From Azospirillum oryzae (GTDB lineage Bacteria; Pseudomonadota; Alphaproteobacteria; Azospirillales; Azospirillaceae), in assembly GCF_008364795.1 (NCBI RefSeq), contig NZ_VTTM01000015.1:62001-126000 (forward strand): DNA of 64,000 nt, read 5' to 3'. Made by a program: the position numbers and the translations under genes. The notes beneath the pieces are model-generated. The model saw only the letters and a program-made list of their open reading frames with translations, was not told the DNA's origin and searched no databases. Below, in pieces: positions 44,219 to 52,448 of this stretch (position 1 is the first letter of the stretch; every line of letters starts with the position of its first letter).

Positions 44219-45211
44219 TTGACCCCGCAACGCTTTTCACCGAACTGGTTCCAGAAGGCGCGGCTGAAGCTGCGCCATCTCCAGCTGTTCGCGGCGCTCG
44301 ATGAACACCGCAACCTGCACCGCGCCGCCGCCAGCCTGAACATGTCGCAGCCCGCCGCCTCCAAACTGCTGGGCGATCTGGAGGAAACGCTGGGGATCGA
44401 GCTGTTCGACCGCCATGGCCGCGGCATCGAGCCGAACTGGTACGGCAGCCTCATGATCCGCCACGCCCGGATGATCCTCAGCGAGCTGCAGGAGACGGGG
44501 GAGGAGCTGAACGCCCTGCTCGCCGGCCACAGTGGCCGGGTTTCCATCGGCACGGTGATGGCCCCGGCGGTGGAACTGGTGGTCCCGGTCATCAGCAGCC
44601 TGACCCGCGAGCATCCCAATCTGAAGGTCGCGGTGGCGGTGGAGACCAGCGACGTGCTGGCCGACCGCGTTCACCAGGGAGTGATGGATTTCGCCATCGG
44701 CCGCCTGCCCGGCCATTACGACCCCACCGCCTTCGAATATCAGGAGATCAGCAGCGAGGAACTGTGCTTCATCTGCCGCGAGGGCAACCCCCTTCTGCAG
44801 CTGGGCCGTCCGCTGACCGCCGCCGACCTGTCCGATGCCACCTGGATCCTGCAGCCGGTCGGCACGCTGCTGCGCGACCGGGTGGAGGCGCTGTTCCGGG
44901 CCGAAGGCGCCCGGCTGCCGCACCGGGTGATCGAAAGCGCCTCTCCCGTCATCTCGATGGCGATGGTGGCGGAAACCGAGTCGATCACCGTCTTCGCCCG
45001 CGCGCTGGCCCAGGTGTTCTCGCCCAGCGGCTGCTGCGCCATCATGCCCTTCCACAAGCGTTTCAGCGTCGAGCCCTACGGCATCTTCTGGCTGAAGGAC
45101 CGGCCGCTGTCGCCGGGCGCCCGCACCGTGCTGTCGGCGGTACGCGCGGCGTCGGAACTGAAGATGCGCCTCGTCGCCGCAGCCTCTCCCACCACTGCCG
45201 CCGCACAGTGA
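44219..45211 (+). CDS. LysR-family regulator of the sugar cluster (GguR-like)
   Basis: A 330-residue LysR protein. HTH region HRNLHRAAASLNMSQPAASKLL; the KARLKLRHLQL start is typical of the subgroup found next to chvE-gguAB. Start: TTG at 44219 with GGAGG at 44205-44209 gives the usual N-terminus; an in-frame ATG at 44135 has no ribosome site and overlaps the shared motif. It sits between the two divergent sugar operons, so it probably controls both. Effector is likely a pathway intermediate, by inference. Confidence 0.88.
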   Translation: MTPQRFSPNWFQKARLKLRHLQLFAALDEHRNLHRAAASLNMSQPAASKLLGDLEETLGIELFDRHGRGIEPNWYGSLMIRHARMILSELQETGEELNALLAGHSGRVSIGTVMAPAVELVVPVISSLTREHPNLKVAVAVETSDVLADRVHQGVMDFAIGRLPGHYDPTAFEYQEISSEELCFICREGNPLLQLGRPLTAADLSDATWILQPVGTLLRDRVEALFRAEGARLPHRVIESASPVISMAMVAETESITVFARALAQVFSPSGCCAIMPFHKRFSVEPYGIFWLKDRPLSPGARTVLSAVRAASELKMRLVAAASPTTAAAQ

Positions 45212-45249
45212 CGACCGATACCGAAATGCATATCGATTTGCCGAATAAT

Positions 45250-45269
45250 CATATTTGACAGTTATGGGA
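45250..45269 (+). promoter_or_regulatory. Shared sugar-regulon motif, copy C (chvE)
   Basis: CATATTTGACAGTTATGGGA, 107 bp upstream of chvE and in its direction. It contains a -35-like TTGACA but no good -10 hexamer at normal spacing. Confidence 0.55.
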
Positions 45270-45376
45270 AAAGGGAGGATTGCTAGGGACACAAACCATC
45301 GCGTCCAACGCCATCCGCGCTACAGAACGCGGGGGCGGCGTATCGCGTGCCGTAGTAACGGGGAGGATTCCGGTCC

Positions 45377-46465
45377 ATGTCGTCTGCCAAGCGCACTTCC
45401 TTCAGCTCCAAACTGGCCGGCCTCGCCGTCGGCCTGATCGTCGTCGCCGGCGCCGCCGTCCCGGCCACGGCCCAGGACAAGCCGACCGTCGGCATCGCCA
45501 TGCCGACCAAGTCGTCGGCGCGCTGGATCGACGACGGCAACAACATGGTCAAGTATTTCCAGGAGAAGGGATACAAGACCGACCTGCAATATGCAGAGGA
45601 CGACATCCCCAACCAGCTCGCCCAGATCGAGAACATGGTCACCAAGAACGACAAGGTTCTGGTGATCGCCGCCATCGACGGGACGACGCTGACCGACGTG
45701 CTGCAGAAGGCGGCGGAGCGCGGCGTGAAGGTCATCGCCTACGACCGCCTGATCCGCGGCTCGGCCAACGTCGATTACTACGCCACCTTCGACAATTTCC
45801 AGGTCGGCGTCCTCCAGGCCTCCTACATCGAGAAGGCGCTCGGGCTGAAGGACGGCAAGGGCCCGTTCAACATCGAGCTGTTCGGCGGCTCGCCCGATGA
45901 CAACAACGCCTACTTCTTCTACAACGGCGCCATGTCGGTGCTGCAGCCCTACATCGACAGCGGCAAGCTGAAGGTGGGCAGCGGCCAGGTCGGCATGGAC
46001 AAGGTGTCCACCCTGCGCTGGGACGGCGCGGTCGCCCAGGCCCGCATGGACAATCTGCTGAGCGCCTATTACGGCAACAAGCGGGTCGACGCCGTGCTGT
46101 CGCCCTATGACGGCCTCAGCATCGGCATCATCTCGTCGCTGAAGGGTGTGGGCTACGGTTCGGCGGCGCAGCCGATGCCGGTCGTCACCGGCCAGGACGC
46201 CGAGGTGCAGTCGGTCAAGTCGATCCTGGCGGGCGAGCAGCGCTCCACCGTCTTCAAGGACACCCGCGAACTGGCGAAGGTCACGGTGGGCATGGTCGAC
46301 GACCTGCTGGCCGGCCGCACCCCGCAGGTCAACGACACCAAGACCTACGACAACGGCAAGAAAATCGTCCCCTCCTATCTGCTGAAGCCGGTGCTGGTCG
46401 ACGCCACGAACTGGAAGCAGGTGCTGGTCGACGGCGGCTACTACAAGGAATCGCAGATCAAGTGA
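45377..46465 (+). CDS. chvE: Multiple-sugar-binding periplasmic protein
   Basis: A 362-residue binding protein of the ChvE/SbpA type for arabinose, galactose, xylose and glucose. Signal peptide about 1-32 ending ATAQ. Motifs: VGIAMPTKSSARWIDDG, YAEDDIPNQLAQIENM, IAAIDGTTL, YDRLIRGSANVDYYATFDN, ELFGGSPDDNNA. In Azospirillum the homologue SbpA also serves sugar chemotaxis, and a chemoreceptor lies downstream here. First gene of chvE-gguA-gguB. Confidence 0.93.
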   Translation: MSSAKRTSFSSKLAGLAVGLIVVAGAAVPATAQDKPTVGIAMPTKSSARWIDDGNNMVKYFQEKGYKTDLQYAEDDIPNQLAQIENMVTKNDKVLVIAAIDGTTLTDVLQKAAERGVKVIAYDRLIRGSANVDYYATFDNFQVGVLQASYIEKALGLKDGKGPFNIELFGGSPDDNNAYFFYNGAMSVLQPYIDSGKLKVGSGQVGMDKVSTLRWDGAVAQARMDNLLSAYYGNKRVDAVLSPYDGLSIGIISSLKGVGYGSAAQPMPVVTGQDAEVQSVKSILAGEQRSTVFKDTRELAKVTVGMVDDLLAGRTPQVNDTKTYDNGKKIVPSYLLKPVLVDATNWKQVLVDGGYYKESQIK

Positions 46466-46549
46466 GTGAACGGCGCGGGAGCGGGGCGCCATCCGGCATC
46501 CCCTCCCGCGCCTCGCCTTGCGGAAGGTCGGGCGGTCAGAGGTTAATCC

Positions 46550-48145
46550 ATGGACAGCATTCTTGAGATGCGCGGCATCACCAAGACGTTTCCGGGCGTC
46601 AAGGCGCTCGACAACGTCAACCTCTCGGTCCGCGAGGGGGAGATCCACGCGCTGATCGGCGAAAACGGCGCCGGAAAATCGACGCTGATGAAGGTGCTGA
46701 GCGGCGTCTACCCGCACGGCACCTACGAGGGCGAGATCCGCTTCCGCGGCCAGCCCGTCGCCTTTCGCGGCATCGCCGACAGCGAGAAGCTGGGCATCAT
46801 CATCATCCACCAGGAACTGGCGCTGGTTCCGCTGCTGTCGATCACCGAGAACCTGTTTCTCGGCAACGAGCAGGCGAAACGGGGCCGGATCGACTGGGTC
46901 GCCGCCACCGCCCGCGCGCGCGAACTGCTGCGCATGGTCGGCCTGACCGATTCGCCGGAGACGCTGATCACCGACATCGGCGTCGGCAAGCAGCAGCTGG
47001 TCGAGATCGCCAAGGCCCTGTCCAAGGAGGTCAAGCTGCTGATCCTGGACGAGCCGACCGCCAGCCTGAACGAGAGCGACAGCGACGCGCTGCTGGCCCT
47101 GCTGCTGCGCTTCAAGGAACAGGGCATCTCCTCCATCCTGATCTCGCACAAGCTGAACGAGATCGCCAAGGTCGCCGACCGCGTCACCATCCTGCGCGAC
47201 GGCACAACGGTGGAGACGCTGGACTGCCACGACGCGCCGATCAGCCAGGACCGCATCATCAAGGGCATGGTCGGCCGCGACCTCGCCGACCGCTATCCGC
47301 GCCGCACCAGCAACCCCGGCAACATCCTGTTCGAGGTGAAGGGCTGGAGCGCCGACCACCCCATCCATGCCGGCCGCCGCGTCGTCAAGGACATCGACCT
47401 GCATGTCCGCCGGGGCGAGGTGGTGGGCATCGCCGGGCTGATGGGCGCCGGCCGCACCGAATTCGCCATGAGCCTGTTCGGCCGCTCCTACGGCCGCAAC
47501 ATCCGCGGCCAGGCCTTCCTCGACGGGCGCGAGATCGACGTGTCCACGATAGCCAAGGCGATGGGCAACGGCCTCGCCTATGCCACCGAGGACCGCAAGC
47601 ATTACGGCCTCGTGCTGGACAACGACATCCGCCACAACGTGACGCTGGCCAATCTGAACGGCGTCGCGAAGCGCGGCGTCATCCACCACGAGCGCGAGAT
47701 CGAGGTCGCCAACGACTTCCGCCGCCGCCTGCGCATCCGCTGTTCCGACGTGTTCCAGCAGACGGTCAATCTGTCCGGCGGCAACCAGCAGAAGGTCGTG
47801 CTCAGCAAATGGCTGTTCGCCGACCCGAAGGTGCTGATCCTGGACGAGCCGACCCGCGGCATCGACGTCGGCGCCAAATATGAAATCTACACCATCGTCA
47901 ACCAGCTGGTGGCCGAGGGCCGCGGCGTCATCCTGATCTCCTCGGAACTGCCGGAGCTTCTGGGTGTCGCCGACCGCATCTATGTGATGAACGAAGGCGC
48001 TTTGGTCGCCGAGATGCCGGCGGCCGAGGCCAGCCAGGAAAAGATCATGCACGCCATCATGTCGTCCGCCTCGAAAGCCACGGCGGCGCGCGCCGCCGTC
48101 GCCGCTGCCGCCTTGAACAATGGTGCTTTGGAGTCCCTGCAATGA
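46550..48145 (+). CDS. gguA: Sugar ABC transporter ATP-binding protein
   Basis: A 531-residue two-domain ATPase (MmsA/XylG/GguA type). First domain GENGAGKSTLMKVLSG, LILDEPTASLNESD; second with GLMGAGRTE, LSGGNQQKVVLSKW, LILDEPTRGIDVGA. The stop overlaps the gguB start by 4 bp. Confidence 0.93.
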   Translation: MDSILEMRGITKTFPGVKALDNVNLSVREGEIHALIGENGAGKSTLMKVLSGVYPHGTYEGEIRFRGQPVAFRGIADSEKLGIIIIHQELALVPLLSITENLFLGNEQAKRGRIDWVAATARARELLRMVGLTDSPETLITDIGVGKQQLVEIAKALSKEVKLLILDEPTASLNESDSDALLALLLRFKEQGISSILISHKLNEIAKVADRVTILRDGTTVETLDCHDAPISQDRIIKGMVGRDLADRYPRRTSNPGNILFEVKGWSADHPIHAGRRVVKDIDLHVRRGEVVGIAGLMGAGRTEFAMSLFGRSYGRNIRGQAFLDGREIDVSTIAKAMGNGLAYATEDRKHYGLVLDNDIRHNVTLANLNGVAKRGVIHHEREIEVANDFRRRLRIRCSDVFQQTVNLSGGNQQKVVLSKWLFADPKVLILDEPTRGIDVGAKYEIYTIVNQLVAEGRGVILISSELPELLGVADRIYVMNEGALVAEMPAAEASQEKIMHAIMSSASKATAARAAVAAAALNNGALESLQ

Positions 48146-49341
48146 GCGCCGAACTGAACCTGCCGGCCGCGCCGCCGCGCCAGGCCTCGATGGCCAAGTT
48201 CCTGAAGAGCCACATGCGCGATTACGGCATGCTGATCTCGCTGCTGGCGATCGTGGCGTTCTTCCAGTACATGACCAACGGCACGCTGCTGCAGCCGCTG
48301 AACCTGACCAACCTCGTGCTGCAGAACAGCTACATCGTCATCATGGCGCTGGGCATGCTGCTGGTGATCGTCGCCGGGCACATCGACCTGTCGGTGGGCT
48401 CCATCGTCGGCTTCATCGGCGCGCTGGCCGCCATCCTGATGGTGCAGTTCCACTGGCACTTCATCCCCACCGCCATCGTCAGCTTGGCGGCGGGTGCCGC
48501 CATCGGCGCCGCCCAGGGCTACTGGGTCGCGTACTTCCGCATACCGTCCTTCATCGTGACGCTGGCCGGCATGCTGGTCTTCCGCGGCCTCAGCCTCGCG
48601 CTGCTGGCCGGCCAGTCGGTCGGACCCTTCCCGGTTGAGTTCCAGCGCCTCAGCTCCGGCTTCATCCCGGACATCTTCGGCACCGAGGGCTTTCACACCA
48701 CCACGATGGTGCTGTGCCTCGCCACCCCGGCGATCCTGATCGCCTTCAGCGTCGCCGCCCGCATGCGCCGCCACCGCTTCGCCATCGAACAGGAGCCGCT
48801 GGTCCTGTTCGTGCTGAAGAGCGCCGGGCTGTTCGCGGTGGTCGCCTATGTCGGCTGGCTGCTGTCCACCTACAAGGGCCTGCCGAACGTCCTCATCATC
48901 ATGGCGCTGCTGATCGGCCTCTACGCCTTCGTTACCCGCGACACCACGATCGGCCGGCGCATCTATGCGTTGGGCGGCAACGAGAAGGCGGCCAAGCTGT
49001 CGGGCATCGATACCCGCCGCCTGTCCTTCTACACCTTCGTCAACATGGGCGTCCTGGCGGCACTCGCCGGCCTGATCTTCGCCGCCCGCCTCAACACCGC
49101 GACGCCGAAGGCCGGCGTGTCGTTCGAGCTGGACGTGATCGCCGCCTGCTTCATCGGCGGCGCCTCGGCCTCGGGCGGCGTCGGCCGGGTGACCGGTGCG
49201 GTGATCGGCGCCTTCATCATGGGCGTGATGAACAACGGCATGTCGATCGTCGGCATCGGCATCGACTGGCAGCAGGTGATCAAGGGTCTGGTGCTGCTCG
49301 CCGCCGTCTGCTTCGACGTCTACAACAAGGGCAAGGCCTGA
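48142..49341 (+). CDS. gguB: Sugar ABC transporter permease
   Basis: A 399-residue permease with many hydrophobic segments. MALGMLLVIVAGHIDLSVGSIVG and IGGASASGGVGRVTGAVIG are the xylose-type permease motifs. A longer loop near residues 160-200 matches the XylH/GguB form. Confidence 0.93.
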   Translation: MSAELNLPAAPPRQASMAKFLKSHMRDYGMLISLLAIVAFFQYMTNGTLLQPLNLTNLVLQNSYIVIMALGMLLVIVAGHIDLSVGSIVGFIGALAAILMVQFHWHFIPTAIVSLAAGAAIGAAQGYWVAYFRIPSFIVTLAGMLVFRGLSLALLAGQSVGPFPVEFQRLSSGFIPDIFGTEGFHTTTMVLCLATPAILIAFSVAARMRRHRFAIEQEPLVLFVLKSAGLFAVVAYVGWLLSTYKGLPNVLIIMALLIGLYAFVTRDTTIGRRIYALGGNEKAAKLSGIDTRRLSFYTFVNMGVLAALAGLIFAARLNTATPKAGVSFELDVIAACFIGGASASGGVGRVTGAVIGAFIMGVMNNGMSIVGIGIDWQQVIKGLVLLAAVCFDVYNKGKA

Positions 49342-49370
49342 GGCTTTCCGCCCCGACCGGACTTACCGCC

Positions 49371-50309
49371 ATGACGCTCCCCACCCTCGGTCTCGTCGGC
49401 TTGGGCAAGATCGCCCGCGACCAGCACATCCCGGCGATTGCCGCCACCGGCCTGTTCGATCTCGCCGCCGTGGTCAGCCCGGACGGCGCCGGCACCGAAG
49501 GAGTTCCGACCTTCCGCTCCCAGGCGGAGATGCTGGCGGCATTGCCCCATCTCGACGCCGTGGCGCTCTGCACCCCGCCCGCCGTCCGCCACGGCCTCAC
49601 GGTGGAGGCGCTCCGCGCCGGCAAGCATGTGCTGATCGAGAAGCCCCCCGCCGCCACCCTGTCGGAGCTTCACGATCTGGTGGCGGAGGCCGACATCGCC
49701 CGCCGCACCCTGTTCACCGCCTGGCATTCGCAGTTCAACCCGGCGGTGGAGGAAACCCGCCGCCGGCTGGCGGATGCCACCATCAGCAGCGTCGCCATCA
49801 CCTGGAAGGAGGATGTGCGGCGCTGGCATCCGGGCCAGGACTGGATCTTCGCGGCCGGCGGATTCGGCGTCTTCGATCCCGGCATCAACGCCCTGTCGAT
49901 CCTGACCGACATCCTGCCCGCCCCGGTCTTCGTCCGCGCCGCCGACCTCCATGTCCCGGCCAACCGCGACACGCCGATCGCCGCGACGTTGGAGATGGGT
50001 GCGGCCCCCGGATCCCGCATCGGCCGCGTCACCGCCGACTTCGACTTCCTCCAGCAGGGCGAGCAGACCTGGTCCATCGTCATCGAGACGGCGGACGGGC
50101 GCCTCGACCTCACCCATGGCGGCACCCGCCTGTTCGCGGACGGCGTGCCGGTGCTGGCCGAGCCCGACACCGAGTACCAGCGCATCTATCGCCACTTCCA
50201 CCGGTTGATCGGCGATGGGGCGAGCGACGTCGACGGCCGTCCGCTGTCGCTGGTCGCCGACGCCTGCATGGTCGGGCGCTGGCACCGCACCGACTCCTTC
50301 GACTGGTAG
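49371..50309 (+). CDS. araA: L-arabinose 1-dehydrogenase (Gfo/Idh/MocA family)
   Basis: A 312-residue NAD(P)-dependent enzyme oxidising L-arabinose (and probably D-galactose) to the 1,4-lactone. Rossmann motif GLVGLGKIARDQHIPA, EKPPAATLSE with catalytic Lys, and the substrate region WKEDVRRWHPGQDWIF...GVFDPGINALSI that matches the A. brasilense enzyme as I recall it. ATG at 49371, 29 bp after gguB. The open frame extends far upstream inside gguB and is not used there. Confidence 0.9.
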   Translation: MTLPTLGLVGLGKIARDQHIPAIAATGLFDLAAVVSPDGAGTEGVPTFRSQAEMLAALPHLDAVALCTPPAVRHGLTVEALRAGKHVLIEKPPAATLSELHDLVAEADIARRTLFTAWHSQFNPAVEETRRRLADATISSVAITWKEDVRRWHPGQDWIFAAGGFGVFDPGINALSILTDILPAPVFVRAADLHVPANRDTPIAATLEMGAAPGSRIGRVTADFDFLQQGEQTWSIVIETADGRLDLTHGGTRLFADGVPVLAEPDTEYQRIYRHFHRLIGDGASDVDGRPLSLVADACMVGRWHRTDSFDW

Positions 50310-50348
50310 AAGGCCCCGGGAGAGGGTCCGGCAACAGGGAGGTCCCGC

Positions 50349-52370
50349 ATGTCCATCGCCACCCGTGTGCAAATCGGCACCCGCATCGGCCACCGGATCA
50401 CCGCCGGCAGCGCCGGAATCCTGCTGTTCCTCGCCGCCGTCGCCGGGGTGGGCATCAACGCCCTGTCGGAGACGGAGACGGTGGTGCGCCGCAACGGCGT
50501 GCTGGCGGAGCAGGTGGTCGATCTCGGCCGCATGCAGACGCTGATGCTGGACATGCGGCTGAAGACCACAGCCTTCCTGCTGAACGGCCGCGATGAGGAT
50601 GCCGACGCCGTCGCCTCCCTGTCGGCGGAGGCCGCCAACCTCGTCGCCGCCGTCGACCAGCGCCTGTCCGGCAGCGGCGACACGGCTTCTGTGCAACAGA
50701 TGAAGGCGCGCGTCGCCCAATATGGCGACAGCTTCGCCGCCGTCCGCGCCGCCCACGCCCAGCGCAGCGAGGCGGTGGCCGAGGTGGCGAAATACGGGTC
50801 GAAGCTGCAGACCATGCTCAGCACCATCCTGACCAACGCCAAGGGCAGCGGCAACGTCGAGGCGCTGAACCTAGCGGCCCAGGCGGCGATGCATGTCCAG
50901 GCCGCCCGCACGGTCGCCGCCCGCTTCCAGGGGGAGGGCACCGCCGGCCTCGCCACCGCCACCCGGACGGAGCTGAAGACCGCCGCCCAGAATGGCGACA
51001 CCATGGCGAAGACGCTGACCGACCCGGCCCTGCGCGGGCTGGTCGCCGCCTTCCTCAAGACGCTCGACGGCTATGCCGCCGGCTTCGACCGGCTGGTGGA
51101 GACGACGCAGCGCCGCGACGCCCTGGTGAACGACACGCTGACCCCGCTCGGCACCGCCATCGGCGAGCAGGCGCGGACCCTGACCGACCAGGGCGTCGCC
51201 GACGAACAGCAGCTGCGCGCCGACACCACTGCCGACATCGCCGGCTATCGCCGGGCGATGGCCATCGCGTCGGCCGCCGGCCTGATCCTCGGCCTTGCCG
51301 CCGCGGTGCTGATCGCCCGCAGCCTGTCGCGCCCGGTGGTCGCCATGACCGACGCCATGACCCGTCTGGCCGGCGGCGACCGCTCCGTCGCCATCCCCGG
51401 CCTCGACCGCCGCGACGAGATCGGCGGCATGGCCAAGGCGGTGCAGGTCTTCCAGGCCGGCCTGATCGAGGCCGACCGCATGGCCGCCGACAAGGCCGCC
51501 GAACATGAGGCCCGCGTCCGCCGCGGCGAACGCATCGACCGCCTGACCCAGGAGTTCGAGCGGATGGTGGAAAGCACGCTGGGCCGCGTCGCCAGCGCAG
51601 CATCCCAGTTGCAATCGACCGCCCACTCCATCCAATCGACGACCGACGAGACCAGCCGTCTGGCCGGCGACGCCGTCCGCAGTTCCGGCGAGACCACCGG
51701 CAGCGTCGAGACGGTGGCCGCCGCCGCCGAGGAACTCGCCGTCTCCATCGCCGCCATCAGCCAGCATGTCGCCCACAGCGCCCAGGTGACCGAGCAGGCG
51801 GTCGGCATCGCCCGCATCACCGACGAGACGGTGCGCAGCCTGACCGGCGTCGCCCGCCAGATCGGCGACGTGGTGCAGCTGATCGGCTCCATCGCCGCCC
51901 AGACCAACCTGCTGGCACTGAACGCCACCATCGAGGCGGCACGTGCCGGCGAGGCCGGGCGCGGCTTCGCCGTGGTGGCGAACGAGGTCAAGAGCCTCGC
52001 CGCCCAGACAGCCAAGGCGACCGAGGAGATCGAGACCCAGATCGCCGCCGTCCAGCGCGTCAGCAGCGAGGCGGCCGGCGCCATCACCGAGATCACCAAG
52101 GTGATCGGCGAGGTCAACGAGGTCTCCACCACCATCGCCAGCGCCATCGGCGAGCAGCGGGCCGCGACCCAAGAGATCAGCGGCAGCATCCAGCGCGCCG
52201 CCCGCGGCACCCAGGATGTCCGCGACAACATCACCGGCGTGACCCACGCCTTCCAGGCCACCAGCGACGCCTCGCGTCAGGTCAAATCCGCCGCCGACGG
52301 CCTGTCCGGCGAGGCCGACGACCTGCGCGGCTGCGTGTCGCGCTTCCTGGCCGACATGCGCGCAGCCTGA
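50349..52370 (+). CDS. Methyl-accepting chemotaxis protein
   Basis: A 673-residue chemoreceptor. TM1 about residues 16-38, a helical periplasmic sensor of about 255 residues (long enough for a two-bundle HBM-type domain), TM2 about 297-320, HAMP (SLSRPVVAMTDAMTRLAGGD), and a cytoplasmic signalling domain with the tip EAGRGFAVVANEVKSLA. It lies between araA and araC, in the same direction, so it may mediate taxis to these sugars, perhaps through ChvE; that link is inferred from position. Confidence 0.9.
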   Translation: MSIATRVQIGTRIGHRITAGSAGILLFLAAVAGVGINALSETETVVRRNGVLAEQVVDLGRMQTLMLDMRLKTTAFLLNGRDEDADAVASLSAEAANLVAAVDQRLSGSGDTASVQQMKARVAQYGDSFAAVRAAHAQRSEAVAEVAKYGSKLQTMLSTILTNAKGSGNVEALNLAAQAAMHVQAARTVAARFQGEGTAGLATATRTELKTAAQNGDTMAKTLTDPALRGLVAAFLKTLDGYAAGFDRLVETTQRRDALVNDTLTPLGTAIGEQARTLTDQGVADEQQLRADTTADIAGYRRAMAIASAAGLILGLAAAVLIARSLSRPVVAMTDAMTRLAGGDRSVAIPGLDRRDEIGGMAKAVQVFQAGLIEADRMAADKAAEHEARVRRGERIDRLTQEFERMVESTLGRVASAASQLQSTAHSIQSTTDETSRLAGDAVRSSGETTGSVETVAAAAEELAVSIAAISQHVAHSAQVTEQAVGIARITDETVRSLTGVARQIGDVVQLIGSIAAQTNLLALNATIEAARAGEAGRGFAVVANEVKSLAAQTAKATEEIETQIAAVQRVSSEAAGAITEITKVIGEVNEVSTTIASAIGEQRAATQEISGSIQRAARGTQDVRDNITGVTHAFQATSDASRQVKSAADGLSGEADDLRGCVSRFLADMRAA

Positions 52371-52448
52371 CGCCGCCCTTACGAGACGCAACCATAACTC
52401 CGGCGCCGGGCCGTCCGGTCCGCGCCCCAACCTGAAACCGGTGTCGAT

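Noticed and set aside
45320..48142. A 940-codon leftward frame over chvE-gguA
   Set aside because: Antisense to well-matched transporter genes, no recognisable domain, Val/Leu/Asp/Gln-rich shadow pattern.
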